NCBI RefSeq assembly: GCF_022668875.1
Contig: NZ_JAKGCR010000028.1
Span: 1 to 54,858, forward strand
Reading direction: 5' to 3'
Origin: Domibacillus sp. PGB-M46
Lineage (GTDB): Bacteria > Bacillota > Bacilli > Bacillales > Domibacillaceae
Length of the DNA stretch: 54,858 nt
Position 1 is the first letter of the stretch, and each line of letters begins with the position of its first letter. The notes under the pieces are model-generated. The model was not told the DNA's origin, did not search any database, and saw nothing but the letters and a program-made list of their open reading frames with translations. The translations under genes were made by a program, and so were the position numbers. Of the stretch, positions 31,702 to 40,779 are shown one piece after another.

Positions 31702-34700
31702 TCAGTCTGTTGATCCGATGGGCTCGATTCCAGCGGCTTCAGGAGCGATATTTAACGTATCGGCCTGCTGCACATCATCCTCATCCTCAAGATCGCGCAT
31801 TTCAATTTCTTGATCGTCTCCTGACATAATTTTCACGTCAAGACCAAGACTTTGAAGTTCTTTGATCAATACTTTGAATGATTCAGGAACACCTGGTTCT
31901 GGAACATTCTCGCCTTTCACAATCGCTTCGTATGTTTTTACACGGCCAACGATGTCATCGGACTTAACTGTTAAGATCTCTTGAAGTGTATAAGCGGCAC
32001 CATATGCTTCAAGCGCCCAAACCTCCATCTCACCGAAACGCTGTCCGCCAAACTGGGCTTTACCGCCAAGCGGCTGCTGTGTAACAAGTGAGTATGGTCC
32101 AGTAGAACGCGCATGGAGTTTATCGTCAACCATGTGCGCAAGCTTGATCATATACATGATCCCAACAGATACACGGTTGTCAAATGGCTCACCACTGCGG
32201 CCATCGTACAAGACCGTTTTCGCGTCACGGCTCATGCCGGCTTCTTCGATTGTTTCCCACACATCGTCCTCGGTTGCACCATCAAATACTGGTGACGCAA
32301 CATGAATGCCGAGGTAGCGGGCAGCCATACCCAGGTGAAGCTCAAGCACCTGGCCGATGTTCATACGGGAAGGTACGCCGAGCGGGTTAAGCATGATATC
32401 AACCGGTGTGCCATCCGGCAGGAACGGCATGTCTTCTTCCGGTAAGATACGGGAGATTACCCCTTTGTTACCATGACGGCCGGCCATTTTATCCCCTTCA
32501 GAAATCTTCCGTTTTTGAACGATGTACACACGTACCAGCTGGTTTACACCTGGTGGCAGCTCATCGCCATCTTCACGGTTAAAGACTTTTACATCGAGGA
32601 CAATTCCGCTTCCGCCGTGAGGAACACGAAGCGACGTATCACGAACTTCACGTGCTTTTTCACCGAAGATTGCATGTAGAAGGCGTTCTTCTGCAGTCAG
32701 TTCTGTTACACCTTTAGGCGTGACTTTCCCAACAAGCAAATCACCGTCTTTTACTTCTGCACCGACACGGATAATTCCACGGTCATCAAGGTTGCGAAGC
32801 GCATCTTCACCGACATTTGGAATATCGCGCGTAATTTCTTCAGGCCCAAGCTTCGTGTCACGTGATTCTGACTCGTATTCTTCGATATGGATCGATGTAT
32901 AGACGTCATCTTTCACAAGACGCTCGCTCATAATAATCGCATCTTCATAGTTATAGCCGTCCCATGTCATAAACGCGACAAGAACGTTGCGGCCAAGGGC
33001 AAGTTCGCCGAGTTCCATTGATGGACCATCCGCTAAAATCTCACCTTTTTTCACACGGTTGCCGACTGCAACAATTGGACGCTGGTTGTAGCATGTTCCC
33101 TGGTTGGAACGAATGAATTTTTGCAGTTTGTATTTATCAAGATCGCCTTTGATTTCCTGTCCATCTACTTCCTGAATGCGGCGGACAAGAATTTGACGTG
33201 CTTCCACACGCTCAACGATTCCTTCATGCTTACAAATAACAGCAGCGCCGGAGTCTTTTGCAGATACGTATTCCATACCTGTTCCGACGATCGGTGCTTC
33301 TGGCTGCATCAATGGTACAGCCTGACGCTGCATGTTCGCTCCCATAAGGGCACGGTTGGAGTCATCGTTTTCTAAGAACGGGATACATGCTGTCGCAGCA
33401 GAAACAACCTGTTTCGGCGATACGTCCATGTAGTCCACGCGCTCACGTTTAACGACGGTATTTTCACCGCGGAAACGAGCAACGACTTCTTCTTCCGCAA
33501 ATGATCCATCTTCATTTAATGGAACATTCGCCTGGGCTACTACATAGTTGTCTTCTTCGTCCGCAGTCAAGTAATCAATACGCTGTGTTACACGACCTGT
33601 GTCTGGATCAACACGACGGTACGGTGTTTCAATGAAGCCAAAGCGGTTTACTTTTGCAAAAGAAGACAATGAGTTGATCAGCCCGATGTTTGGACCCTCA
33701 GGGGTTTCAATCGGACACATACGGCCATAGTGAGAGTAATGAACGTCACGGACTTCAAAGCCGGCACGCTCACGCGTCAAACCACCTGGTCCGAGTGCAG
33801 ATAAACGGCGTTTATGCGTTAATTCGCCAAGCGGGTTTGTTTGGTCCATGAACTGTGAAAGCTGGGAGCTTCCAAAGAACTCTTTGATAGACGCAATCAC
33901 TGGGCGAATGTTAATCAACTGCTGCGGTGTGATCGTTTGTGTGTCTTGAATCGACATACGCTCGCGAACCACACGCTCCATACGGGATAAACCGATACGG
34001 AATTGGTTTTGCAGAAGCTCGCCTACTGAACGCAGACGGCGGTTACCAAGGTGGTCAATATCATCTGTGTCGCCTACTCCGTAAAGAAGGTTGAAGAAAT
34101 AACCGATTGACGCAATGATATCTGCCGGCGTGATATTCTTCACATTCATTTCCGGGAAGCCGTTTCCGATAATGTTGATAACCTGCTCTTCTTCGCTGTT
34201 TGGTGCATATACTTTAATAGTCTGAACAGTCATATCCTCTTCAACTACGCCGCCGCTTTGACGGTATGTTTTGAAGGCTACGCCGTTTTCAAGATACGGA
34301 ATGATTTTATCGAGCGTGCGGCGGTCTAATACAGTGCCTGCTTCTGCGATAATTTCACCTGTTTCCGGATCGGCAAGTGTCTCTGCCAGACGCTGTCCAA
34401 ACAAACGGTTTTTCGTGTGAAGCTTTTTATTCATTTTATAGCGGCCAACGCTTGCAAGATCGTACCGTTTCGGGTCAAAGAAGCGGGAAACCAAAAGGCT
34501 TTTCGCATTTTCAACTGTTGGCGGCTCACCCGGGCGAAGGCGCTCATAAATTTCAATCAACGCTTTTTCCGTTGTTTCAGTGTTGTCTTTTTCGAGTGTG
34601 TTGCGCAAGTATTCGTTATCACCAAGCAAGTCGATGATTTCTTGATCAGTGCCAAACCCTAATGCACGTAGTAATACCGTAATCGGCAATTTACGTGTCC

Positions 34701-35256
34701 GGTCGATCCGAACATACACAATGTCTTTAGCATCTGTTTCATACTCAAGCCATGCGCCACGGTTTGGAATAACGGTCGCAGTAAATCCACGCTTACCGTT
34801 TTTATCCAGTTTACCGTTGTAGTATACGCTTGGAGAACGAACAAGCTGAGAAACGATAACGCGCTCTGCACCATTAATAATAAATGTTCCTGTTTCGGTC
34901 ATAAGCGGGAAATCGCCCATGAAAACTTCTTGATCTTTCACTTCGCCCGTTTCTTTATTTAAAAGACGGACTTTCACGCGGAGCGGCGCAGAATACGTAA
35001 CATCACGCTCTTTCGACTCATCCACGGGATACTTTGGCTCTGCCAGGCTGTAATCAATAAATTCCAGTGCCAGATTACCTGTGAAATCTTCAATCGGAGA
35101 AATGTCCTGGAACATTTCACGCAGACCCTCATCAAGAAACCATTGATAGGAGGCTGTTTGAATTTCAATCAAATTCGGTAAATCTAATACTTCACTAATG
35201 CGCGCATAGCTTCTGCGCTGGCGGTGTCGTCCATACTGAACTAGTTGACCTGTCAA
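31702..35256 (-). CDS. rpoB: DNA-directed RNA polymerase subunit beta
   Basis: An 1184-residue beta subunit. The rifampicin cluster reads [16 protein letters not shown] and [14 protein letters not shown], with wild-type residues at the usual resistance positions (Q, D, H, S). Other signatures include [17 protein letters not shown] and [23 protein letters not shown] (in part). The start is taken as TTG at 35256 with GAGGGG 8 nt upstream, which gives the Bacillus-type N-terminus [20 protein letters not shown]; a GTG three codons upstream has no room for a ribosome site. It is preceded by a promoter-bearing leader with a terminator-like hairpin. Confidence 0.98.
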   Translation of the reverse strand: MTGQLVQYGRHRQRRSYARISEVLDLPNLIEIQTASYQWFLDEGLREMFQDISPIEDFTGNLALEFIDYSLAEPKYPVDESKERDVTYSAPLRVKVRLLNKETGEVKDQEVFMGDFPLMTETGTFIINGAERVIVSQLVRSPSVYYNGKLDKNGKRGFTATVIPNRGAWLEYETDAKDIVYVRIDRTRKLPITVLLRALGFGTDQEIIDLLGDNEYLRNTLEKDNTETTEKALIEIYERLRPGEPPTVENAKSLLVSRFFDPKRYDLASVGRYKMNKKLHTKNRLFGQRLAETLADPETGEIIAEAGTVLDRRTLDKIIPYLENGVAFKTYRQSGGVVEEDMTVQTIKVYAPNSEEEQVINIIGNGFPEMNVKNITPADIIASIGYFFNLLYGVGDTDDIDHLGNRRLRSVGELLQNQFRIGLSRMERVVRERMSIQDTQTITPQQLINIRPVIASIKEFFGSSQLSQFMDQTNPLGELTHKRRLSALGPGGLTRERAGFEVRDVHYSHYGRMCPIETPEGPNIGLINSLSSFAKVNRFGFIETPYRRVDPDTGRVTQRIDYLTADEEDNYVVAQANVPLNEDGSFAEEEVVARFRGENTVVKRERVDYMDVSPKQVVSAATACIPFLENDDSNRALMGANMQRQAVPLMQPEAPIVGTGMEYVSAKDSGAAVICKHEGIVERVEARQILVRRIQEVDGQEIKGDLDKYKLQKFIRSNQGTCYNQRPIVAVGNRVKKGEILADGPSMELGELALGRNVLVAFMTWDGYNYEDAIIMSERLVKDDVYTSIHIEEYESESRDTKLGPEEITRDIPNVGEDALRNLDDRGIIRVGAEVKDGDLLVGKVTPKGVTELTAEERLLHAIFGEKAREVRDTSLRVPHGGSGIVLDVKVFNREDGDELPPGVNQLVRVYIVQKRKISEGDKMAGRHGNKGVISRILPEEDMPFLPDGTPVDIMLNPLGVPSRMNIGQVLELHLGMAARYLGIHVASPVFDGATEDDVWETIEEAGMSRDAKTVLYDGRSGEPFDNRVSVGIMYMIKLAHMVDDKLHARSTGPYSLVTQQPLGGKAQFGGQRFGEMEVWALEAYGAAYTLQEILTVKSDDIVGRVKTYEAIVKGENVPEPGVPESFKVLIKELQSLGLDVKIMSGDDQEIEMRDLEDEDDVQQADTLNIAPEAAGIEPIGSTD

Positions 35257-35330
35257 CTGATTCACCCCTCAAATCAAGCGTTATTATTGCCTATACTTTA
35301 TCTTCAAGCAGAGTATTTTCATACTCAACA

Positions 35331-35372
35331 AGACAAAAAGAAAAAGGTTTTGTCAAAGAAAACCTCATTTTT
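35331..35372 (-). terminator. terminator-like attenuator in the rpoB leader
   Basis: AGGTTTT (35359-35365) and AAAACCT (35345-35351) form a 7 bp stem followed by TTTTCTTTTTG on the minus strand. It lies between the promoter and rpoB, so rpoB needs read-through. A second small hairpin (GAGTAT/ATACTC, 35311-35326) follows. Confidence 0.65.
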
Positions 35373-35468
35373 ATCACAATTGGCCCTATTTTGTTGTCAT
35401 TGTTCCCATTTTAACAAAAAAATATTCTCATTGACAAACGGGCACAAATATTATATTGGCATTTTACA

Positions 35469-35497
35469 ATAATAGCATACGGTTTTTTTAGGGTCAA
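35469..35497 (-). promoter_or_regulatory. rpoB promoter
   Basis: TTGACC (35492-35497) and TATTAT (35469-35474) are 17 nt apart, with TG extending the -10. The -35 touches the stop codon of the methyltransferase gene. A second possible promoter follows (TTGTCA about 35434-35439 and TAAAAT about 35410-35415). Confidence 0.75.
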
Positions 35498-36103
35498 TTA
35501 TTTTTTCGCTCGTAAAATAAAATAGCCCTTAGACTTCGCTGCTATATCACATGAGCCAGCCAGACGCTCTATTTCTTTCATTGCAGACGGTGCTCCCTGC
35601 TTCTTTTGAATGACTACCCACAGTTCGCCGCCCTCTCTGAGCTTCGCAAATCCTGTTTGAATAATATCAAATACCACTTCTTTTCCTGCACGAATAGGAG
35701 GATTCGTCAGCAAAGCGGCAAATCCTTCTTCCGACACATTTTGAAGACGGTCACTTTTATAAATTTGAACGTTCTCTACTCCGTTTCGCTTTGCATTTTT
35801 GCGTGCGAGATCAAGAGCCCGTTCGTTTACATCAATCATATGAATCGTCCGGTTTGGCTGCTCGGGTGCGATTGAAAGGCCGATCGGCCCATAACCACAG
35901 CCTGCATCTAAGATGGGACCCTCTGCTTCAGGCCATTCGAATGTTTCAATTAACAGTCTTGAGCCAAAATCTACTTCCGATTTTGAAAAAACACCTGCAT
36001 CGGTTTCGAATTTATAAGTCCGGTCCCGCAGTACAAAATCAAACTGCTGCAGACGGTGCTCACTGTTTGGTTTATTGGAAAAATAATGATCTGCCACGAT
36101 CAT
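35498..36103 (-). CDS. ybxB: class I SAM-dependent methyltransferase, RsmC/YbxB-like
   Basis: A 201-residue methyltransferase with the SAM-binding motif DAGCGYGPIGLSIA and the NPPI motif in LLTNPPIRAG, which is typical of RsmC/RsmD-like enzymes acting on exocyclic amines of guanine in RNA. It is half the length of E. coli RsmC, matching only its catalytic half, as is usual in Firmicutes. The start is ATG at 36103 or GTG at 36097; GGGG lies 8 nt ahead of the GTG. A longer frame to 36157 would start inside the rplL terminator. Position between rplL and rpoB is conserved in Bacillus. The exact target base is not known from sequence. Confidence 0.85.
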   Translation of the reverse strand: MIVADHYFSNKPNSEHRLQQFDFVLRDRTYKFETDAGVFSKSEVDFGSRLLIETFEWPEAEGPILDAGCGYGPIGLSIAPEQPNRTIHMIDVNERALDLARKNAKRNGVENVQIYKSDRLQNVSEEGFAALLTNPPIRAGKEVVFDIIQTGFAKLREGGELWVVIQKKQGAPSAMKEIERLAGSCDIAAKSKGYFILRAKK

Positions 36104-36116
36104 TTCCCCTTTCAAC

Positions 36117-36152
36117 AAACAAAAGCCCGCTGTAAAACCAGCGGACTTTTGT
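36117..36152 (-). terminator. terminator after rplL
   Basis: AAAGTCCGCTG and CAGCGGGCTTT form a stem followed by TTGTTTGTTG on the minus strand (about 36120-36150). The T-run is short, so read-through into ybxB is likely. Confidence 0.7.
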
Positions 36153-36169
36153 GTCATTGTATCAAAGAA

Positions 36170-36532
36170 TTACTTCACTTCTACAGAAGCGCCAACTTCT
36201 TCAAGTTTCGCTTTAAGCTCTTCAGCTTCTTCTTTCGCAATACCTTCTTTAAGTGCTTTAGGAGTGTTATCAACTAGCTCTTTCGCTTCTTTCAAGCCAA
36301 GACCTGTGATTTCGCGAACTACTTTGATAACTTTGATTTTTTGGTCGCCTGCTCCAGCAAGGATAAGGTCGAATTCTGTTTTTTCTGCTGCTGCGTCGCC
36401 GCCTGCAGCACCTGCTACTGCAACTGGTGCAGCTGCTGTTACGCCGAATTCTTCTTCGATTGCTTTTACAAGGTCGTTCAATTCAAGAACGGACATTTCT
36501 TTGATTGCTTCAATGATTTGCTCTTTAGACAT
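36170..36532 (-). CDS. rplL: 50S ribosomal protein L7/L12
   Basis: A 120-residue stalk protein: N-terminal dimerization helices, an alanine-rich hinge (about 35-52, [18 protein letters not shown]) and the C-terminal factor-binding domain with [20 protein letters not shown]. It recruits translational GTPases. It is paired with rplJ, forming the L10(L12) complex that represses its own mRNA leader in studied species. Confidence 0.98.
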   Translation of the reverse strand: MSKEQIIEAIKEMSVLELNDLVKAIEEEFGVTAAAPVAVAGAAGGDAAAEKTEFDLILAGAGDQKIKVIKVVREITGLGLKEAKELVDNTPKALKEGIAKEEAEELKAKLEEVGASVEVK

Positions 36533-36605
36533 TTTGTATTTCCTCCTTAGTGTGTTTTAAAAATGTTTTTTTATTCGTTAAACCGCTAAGCGGCTTTTCT
36601 TGCAA

Positions 36606-37106
36606 TTATGCGCCTTGCTCTTCTTTTTGGTCGGCCACTGCTTTCGCTGCAAGAGCGAAGTTGCGGATTGGCGCTTGAAGAACGCTGAGTACCATAGAAA
36701 GAAGTCCTTCGCGTGATGGAAGTTCTGCAAGTGCTTTAACTTCCTCAACAGATACGAAGTTCCCTTCAAGAACACCCGCTTTGATTTCAAGGGCGTCGTT
36801 TTTCTTCGCGAATTCGTTCAAGATCTTCGCTGGAGCCACAACATCCTCAGCACCGAACGCAATTGCGTTTGGACCTGTAAGAAACTCTCCAAGTCCTTCG
36901 ATGCCTGCTTGTTCAGCTGCGCGGCGAGTCATTGTATTTTTGTATACTTTGAACTCAACGCCTGCTTCACGAAGCTGCTTACGAAGTTCCGTTACTTGTG
37001 CCACGGAAAGACCGCGGTAGTCAACGATGACTGTCGATGGGCTGTTTTTTAGTTTGTCAGCGATTTGGCCAACAAGTTCTTGTTTTTTCTCGATAACGCT
37101 GCTCAT
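36606..37106 (-). CDS. rplJ: 50S ribosomal protein L10
   Basis: A 166-residue L10 with [20 protein letters not shown] and the C-terminal helix that binds L12 dimers. It forms the base of the stalk. It is preceded by a leader of about 240 nt with a clear terminator, the usual L10-type control arrangement in Firmicutes. Confidence 0.98.
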   Translation of the reverse strand: MSSVIEKKQELVGQIADKLKNSPSTVIVDYRGLSVAQVTELRKQLREAGVEFKVYKNTMTRRAAEQAGIEGLGEFLTGPNAIAFGAEDVVAPAKILNEFAKKNDALEIKAGVLEGNFVSVEEVKALAELPSREGLLSMVLSVLQAPIRNFALAAKAVADQKEEQGA

Positions 37107-37377
37107 CTGCTACACCTCCTGTAAAATTTGTCTGAACGAAAAACGTTCACTCATTTTATACCGTTTAGGAAACGTAAAAAGCCTCCACGTCCCGGAAGAC
37201 ATGGAGGCACGAAAAGCGGACAAAGCCGCGCAATCTATTTCGCAAGTCCTCGGCAGGATGATTAAGCTCGAAAGCCCCTGCTGTCTACGGTACAAATGTG
37301 CATATGTGATTAAGTTGCTGCTTACTAACTGCAAGCCCAACGAATACTACTTTAACATAAAGTATTTACGTTGTCAA
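37107..37377 (-). promoter_or_regulatory. rplJ promoter, L10-type leader and attenuator
   Basis: TTGACA (37372-37377) and TAAAGT (37349-37354) are 17 nt apart, with TG extending the -10; the -35 lies one base from the rplA stop. The leader ends in an intrinsic terminator, GCCTCCATGTC with GACGTGGAGGC (37181-37208) and TTTTTACG. Position and layout fit the L10 leader, where the L10(L12) complex controls termination; the binding site itself I infer from position. Confidence 0.8.
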
Positions 37378-37378
37378 C

Positions 37379-38083
37379 TTAGTTTTTTACTGCTGTGAAA
37401 GATGCTGGATCCACTTTGATACCAGGGCCCATTGTAGATGTAACAGCGATGTTTTTCATGTAAACGCCTTTAGCTGCAGAAGGCTTTACTTTCAACATTG
37501 TATCGAAGATAGCTGTAAAGTTTTCAACAAGCTTTTCGCTTTCGAAAGATACTTTACCAACTGGTACGTGGATGTTACCTGCTTTATCAACACGGTATTC
37601 TACTTTACCAGCTTTGATTTCTTGGATCGCTTTTGTTACATCAAATGTTACTGTGCCAGTTTTCGGGTTCGGCATCAAGCCTTTTGGTCCAAGAACGCGG
37701 CCTAGTTTACCAACTTCACCCATCATGTCAGGTGTAGCTACGATTACGTCAAACTCGAACCAGCCTTGTTGGATTTTGTTGATGAAGTCGCTGTCACCTA
37801 CGTAGTCTGCACCAGCTGCTTCAGCTTCTTTTGCTTTTTCGCCTTTTGCAAATACAAGAACGCGTTGTGTTTTACCTGTTCCGTTTGGAAGAACAAGCGC
37901 ACCGCGGATTTGTTGGTCTGCTTTTTTCGGGTCAACGCCAAGACGGAATGCCGCCTCAACTGTTGCATCGAATTTAACTGTAGTTGTTTTCTTTACAAGC
38001 TCAATTGCTTCTTCTACTGAATATTGTTTCGTGCGGTCAACAAGCTTAGCCGCATCTTGAAACTTTTTACCTTGTTTAGCCAT
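37379..38083 (-). CDS. rplA: 50S ribosomal protein L1
   Basis: A 234-residue L1 with two domains and the signature GGxGKT-like segment [18 protein letters not shown], plus [19 protein letters not shown]. It forms the mobile L1 stalk next to the E site and can bind its own mRNA. It follows rplK with a structured 108 nt spacer. Confidence 0.98.
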   Translation of the reverse strand: MAKQGKKFQDAAKLVDRTKQYSVEEAIELVKKTTTVKFDATVEAAFRLGVDPKKADQQIRGALVLPNGTGKTQRVLVFAKGEKAKEAEAAGADYVGDSDFINKIQQGWFEFDVIVATPDMMGEVGKLGRVLGPKGLMPNPKTGTVTFDVTKAIQEIKAGKVEYRVDKAGNIHVPVGKVSFESEKLVENFTAIFDTMLKVKPSAAKGVYMKNIAVTSTMGPGIKVDPASFTAVKN

Positions 38084-38135
38084 GTTTTGTTTCCTCCTTA
38101 TGTGGTTTTAGCGGAATTTACCTCCCACGAATAAA

Positions 38136-38171
38136 GGCTGCGGATGAAGTATCGCTACTTCACTCGCAACC
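38136..38171 (-). promoter_or_regulatory. conserved-looking hairpin between rplK and rplA
   Basis: On the minus strand GGTTGCGAGTGAAGT and ACTTCATCCGCAGCC form a stem of about 13 bp with one internal mismatch region. No T-run follows. It could be an L1 binding site or an mRNA processing signal. Confidence 0.45.
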
Positions 38172-38191
38172 TCCCAAAAACGAACAACCGA

Positions 38192-38617
38192 TTAGTCTTC
38201 AATCACAATACCCATGCTGCGGGCAGTACCTTCAACCATACGCATAGCTGCTTCAACATCAGCTGCGTTTAGATCAGGCATTTTTGTTTCAGCAATTTCA
38301 CGCACTTTATCACGTTTAACCGTTGCAACTTTGTTGCGGTTCGGTTCTCCAGATCCTGACTCGATGCCAGCTGCTTTTTTCAAAAGAACGGCTGCAGGCG
38401 GAGTTTTTGTGATGAATGTAAATGAACGGTCTTCAAAAACCGAAATTTCAACCGGGATAATCAATCCTGCTTGATCTGCTGTACGCGCATTGAATTCTTT
38501 ACAGAATCCCATGATGTTAACACCAGCTTGACCTAGTGCCGGACCAACCGGCGGCGCAGGGTTTGCTTTACCTGCAGGAATTTGCAGTTTTACGACTTTA
38601 ATTACTTTTTTAGCCAC
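38192..38617 (-). CDS. rplK: 50S ribosomal protein L11
   Basis: A 141-residue L11: N-terminal domain with [20 protein letters not shown] and C-terminal rRNA-binding domain. It forms the GTPase-associated centre and is needed for stringent-response activation by RelA. The start is GTG at 38617 with AAGGAGG upstream; 18 open codons before it do not match the family. Confidence 0.98.
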   Translation of the reverse strand: MAKKVIKVVKLQIPAGKANPAPPVGPALGQAGVNIMGFCKEFNARTADQAGLIIPVEISVFEDRSFTFITKTPPAAVLLKKAAGIESGSGEPNRNKVATVKRDKVREIAETKMPDLNAADVEAAMRMVEGTARSMGIVIED

Positions 38618-38776
38618 GAGACACACCTCCTTAAGTCCGTGATGTGGTACATGGGGCTTTGCCCCTCCCACTCTGTCTATCTTTATTTGAATAAAGATGA
38701 TTAATAAAAATGAGTCTTACTCAGTACGACACGTACTGACCTAAAAAATAGTAACATTTTTCAAACAAGATTTCAA
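38618..38776 (-). promoter_or_regulatory. rplK promoter and leader
   Basis: TTGAAA (38771-38776) and TACTAT (38748-38753) are 17 nt apart with a TG-extended -10. The leader contains three hairpins: TCAGTACG/CGTACTGA (38721-38739), GAGT/ACTC followed by ATTTTTATT, and ATCTTTATT/AATAAAGAT (38680-38699). Confidence 0.7.
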
Positions 38777-38783
38777 CCCGTTT

Positions 38784-39320
38784 TCAGGATAATTTATTCA
38801 CTTGGTCAAAATCAAGCTCAACAGGTGTTTCACGACCGAACATATTTACAAGCACTTTCAGCTTTCCTTTGTCCTGGTCAATTTCTTCAACGCTGCCTTC
38901 AAACTCCGCAAACGGCCCTTCTTTCACAATCACCGTTTCACCAAGCTCATAGTCGGCATCGTGACGGCGCTCATCCATTCCCATTTGCTTCAGAATAGAT
39001 GTTACTTCATCCGGAAGCAGCGGCGTTGGCTTAGAGCCATGGCCGGCAGATCCAACGAATCCGGTTACACCCGGTGTATTGCGGACCACATACCATGAAT
39101 CGTCAGTCATCACGATTTCAACAAGTACGTATCCGGGGAATACTTTCCGCTTTGTTATCTTTTCTTTGCCGTTTTTTACATCGCGCTCTTCTTCTTCCGG
39201 TACAATGACACGGAAAATTTTGTCCTGCATTCCCATTGACTCAACGCGTTTTTCTAAGTTCGCTTTTACTTTGTTCTCGTACCCTGAATACGTGTGAACA
39301 ACATACCAATTTTTTTCCAT
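38784..39320 (-). CDS. nusG: transcription termination/antitermination factor NusG
   Basis: A 178-residue NusG: NGN domain (about 1-110, NWYVVHTYSGYENKVKANLE at the start) and C-terminal KOW domain (about 125-175, VIVKEGPFAEFEGSV). In Firmicutes it promotes sequence-specific pausing. Start at 39320 by homology; a purine-rich AGGAGGGAAGG lies 20 or so nt upstream, separated from the ATG by a short GGAC/GTCC hairpin that may bring it close. It is separated from secE by a long leader with terminator and repeats. Confidence 0.96.
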   Translation of the reverse strand: MEKNWYVVHTYSGYENKVKANLEKRVESMGMQDKIFRVIVPEEEERDVKNGKEKITKRKVFPGYVLVEIVMTDDSWYVVRNTPGVTGFVGSAGHGSKPTPLLPDEVTSILKQMGMDERRHDADYELGETVIVKEGPFAEFEGSVEEIDQDKGKLKVLVNMFGRETPVELDFDQVNKLS

Positions 39321-39480
39321 AGAAAGGGACTTGTGTCCTTCCCTCCTTTTCATTTAAACGAAAAGCGCAAGACGCCTATTCACCAGCAGCAAGTACGGCA
39401 TCATTTCGCAGCACTTTTTCACCCCGCAGCATGCGGGTCTCCGAGCTGGCAACGCCTGGAGCTAGACATTTTTTGAGCCA
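39321..39480 (-). other. nusG 5' region with repeat-like segment
   Basis: The stretch 39357-39475 starts AAAAGCGCAAGACGCCT and ends CAACGCCTGGAGCTAGACAT on the plus strand, which resembles the ends of a dispersed intergenic repeat I know from Bacillaceae genomes. The middle holds a CCCGCA/TGCGGG hairpin (39423-39437). No reading frame or promoter was found in it. Confidence 0.45.
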
Positions 39481-39508
39481 AATGAAAAAACCCGTTAAAC
39501 GGGCTTTT
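39480..39508 (-). terminator. terminator-like attenuator between secE and nusG
   Basis: CCCGTT and AACGGG form a compact stem (39491-39503) followed by TTTTTTCATTT on the minus strand. A second hairpin (CCGCAT/ATGCGG, 39514-39526) lies just upstream of it in the transcript. Confidence 0.8.
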
Positions 39509-39587
39509 CAGGTCCGCATGATGCGGGTCATCAAGGCTTTCGGGCACAATGCTGTACTTTTGGCCTTTGGTCTTATTATCATTATCC

Positions 39588-39612
39588 ATTATAACACGGA
39601 AAAAACACTGTG
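39588..39612 (-). promoter_or_regulatory. possible nusG promoter
   Basis: A perfect TATAAT (39588-39593) with a TG-extended -10 lies 47 nt past the secE stop on the minus strand; the -35 is poor. It is upstream of the attenuator, so transcripts must pass the terminator to reach nusG. Confidence 0.5.
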
Positions 39613-39639
39613 TATTCAAGTAATTTTCCAGACAGCTTT

Positions 39640-39825
39640 TTACATTGCCAAAACCCAGCGCACGAGCGCTGAAATGCCGTAATCAACGACCGAGAAAAAA
39701 AGAGCAAGAAAGATTACGGTTGAAATAACGGTAATCGTATACGTTGTAAGCTCTTTTCGTTTCGGCCAGCTGACTTTGCCCATTTCAGAACGCACGTTAC
39801 GGAAAAACTGCGTAATGCGTGACAT
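39640..39825 (-). CDS. secE: preprotein translocase subunit SecE
   Basis: A 61-residue single-span SecE: cytoplasmic amphipathic part with VRSEMGKVSWPKRKEL (10-25) and one transmembrane helix (about 31-55). It clamps SecY. It lies between rpmG and nusG as in most bacteria. Confidence 0.97.
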   Translation of the reverse strand: MSRITQFFRNVRSEMGKVSWPKRKELTTYTITVISTVIFLALFFSVVDYGISALVRWVLAM

Positions 39826-39855
39826 TTGCTGAAACCTCCAAAAGAAGCGCCGGTG

Positions 39856-40002
39856 TCATTTCGTTTGTTTATGCATAGTATGCTGATTACAGACACCGCA
39901 AAATTTTTTTATTTCAAGGCGCTCGCCGCTGGCTGTATTCACCGTCGTCGAGTAATTACGTGATCCGCATACTGAACACGCAAGAGGCACTTTTTTTGCC
40001 AT
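39856..40002 (-). CDS. rpmG: 50S ribosomal protein L33, zinc-binding form
   Basis: A 48-residue L33 starting MAKKVPLACSVCG with zinc ligands C9, C12, C35 and C38. Position between sigH and secE corresponds to rpmGB of B. subtilis. A modest ribosome site (AAGGTGA) lies 4-5 nt ahead of the ATG. A weak promoter-like pair, TTGACG (40055-40060) and TACGTT (40031-40036), lies between sigH and this gene. Confidence 0.93.
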   Translation of the reverse strand: MAKKVPLACSVCGSRNYSTTVNTASGERLEIKKFCGVCNQHTMHKQTK

Positions 40003-40063
40003 GTTATCACCTTACCATTTCGATTCTTAAAACGTATCATTGAAAGCGGGCTTTCGTCAAGTT

Positions 40064-40705
40064 TCATTGAATCGTAATTTCCTTGAATTCCAGATACCGC
40101 TCCAGCTTTCGTTTTACCCTTTGCAGGGCGTTATCAATTGACTTTACGTGCCGGTTAAGCTGCTCAGAGATTTCCTGGTACGAACGGCCGTCAAGGTAAA
40201 GAGCCAGTACCCGACGCTCTAAATCACTTAAAAGCTCGTTTACTTTTCCTTCAATGCTTGAAAATTGTTCGCGGTTAATGATTAATTCCTGTGGGTCGCT
40301 CGCTTTCGTTCCTGTCAGCACATCCATAAGCGTCCGATCTGATTCTTCATCGTAAATCGGCTTATCGAGCGATACGTAGGAATTAAGCGGGATGTGTTTC
40401 TGGCGGGTTGCCGTTTTAATGGCCGTAATAATTTGGCGGGTAATGCACAGCTCCGCAAAAGCCCGAAACGTGCTAAGCTTGTCCCCTTTGTAGTCGCGGA
40501 CCGCCTTGTATAATCCAATCATGCCTTCCTGCACAATATCTTCCTTGTCAGCTCCGATTAAAAAATAAGAGCGGGCTTTGGCCCGGACAAAATTTCGGTA
40601 TTTATGAATGACAAAATCGAGGGCTTCGCTGTTTCCTTTGTGCACAAGTTCCACAAGCTGTTCATCACTAAGCATATCCATTCCTGGACTAATCAAACGG
40701 TTCAC
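40064..40705 (-). CDS. sigH: RNA polymerase sigma-H factor
   Basis: A 213-residue sigma-70-family factor. Region 2 (about 30-90) contains RNFVRAKARSYFLIGADKED and region 4 (about 150-205) contains the helix-turn-helix SYQEISEQLNRHVKSI. Sigma-H directs early sporulation and competence genes in Bacillus. The start is taken as GTG at 40705 with GGAGGGAG upstream; nine more codons are open but carry the ribosome site. The N-terminus is a little shorter and different from that of B. subtilis, where it is variable. Confidence 0.95.
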   Translation of the reverse strand: MNRLISPGMDMLSDEQLVELVHKGNSEALDFVIHKYRNFVRAKARSYFLIGADKEDIVQEGMIGLYKAVRDYKGDKLSTFRAFAELCITRQIITAIKTATRQKHIPLNSYVSLDKPIYDEESDRTLMDVLTGTKASDPQELIINREQFSSIEGKVNELLSDLERRVLALYLDGRSYQEISEQLNRHVKSIDNALQRVKRKLERYLEFKEITIQ

Positions 40706-40746
40706 GCTTACACATCTCCCTCCGCCTGTCAATCTTCGCTAGGATT

Positions 40747-40776
40747 AGTATACAGTACCATTTTTTTCTGCGTCAA
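40747..40776 (-). promoter_or_regulatory. sigH promoter
   Basis: TTGACG (40771-40776) and TATACT (40747-40752) are 18 nt apart on the minus strand, directly after rae1. A separate sigma-A promoter for sigH is known in Bacillus, where AbrB represses it. Confidence 0.65.
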
Positions 40777-40779
40777 TCT

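Noticed and set aside
33780-33900. Possible rifampicin-resistance changes in rpoB
   Set aside because: The cluster [10 protein letters not shown] and [10 protein letters not shown] has wild-type residues at the common resistance positions.
36104-36157. Longer N-terminus for the methyltransferase
   Set aside because: It would begin inside the rplL terminator hairpin and lacks a ribosome site.
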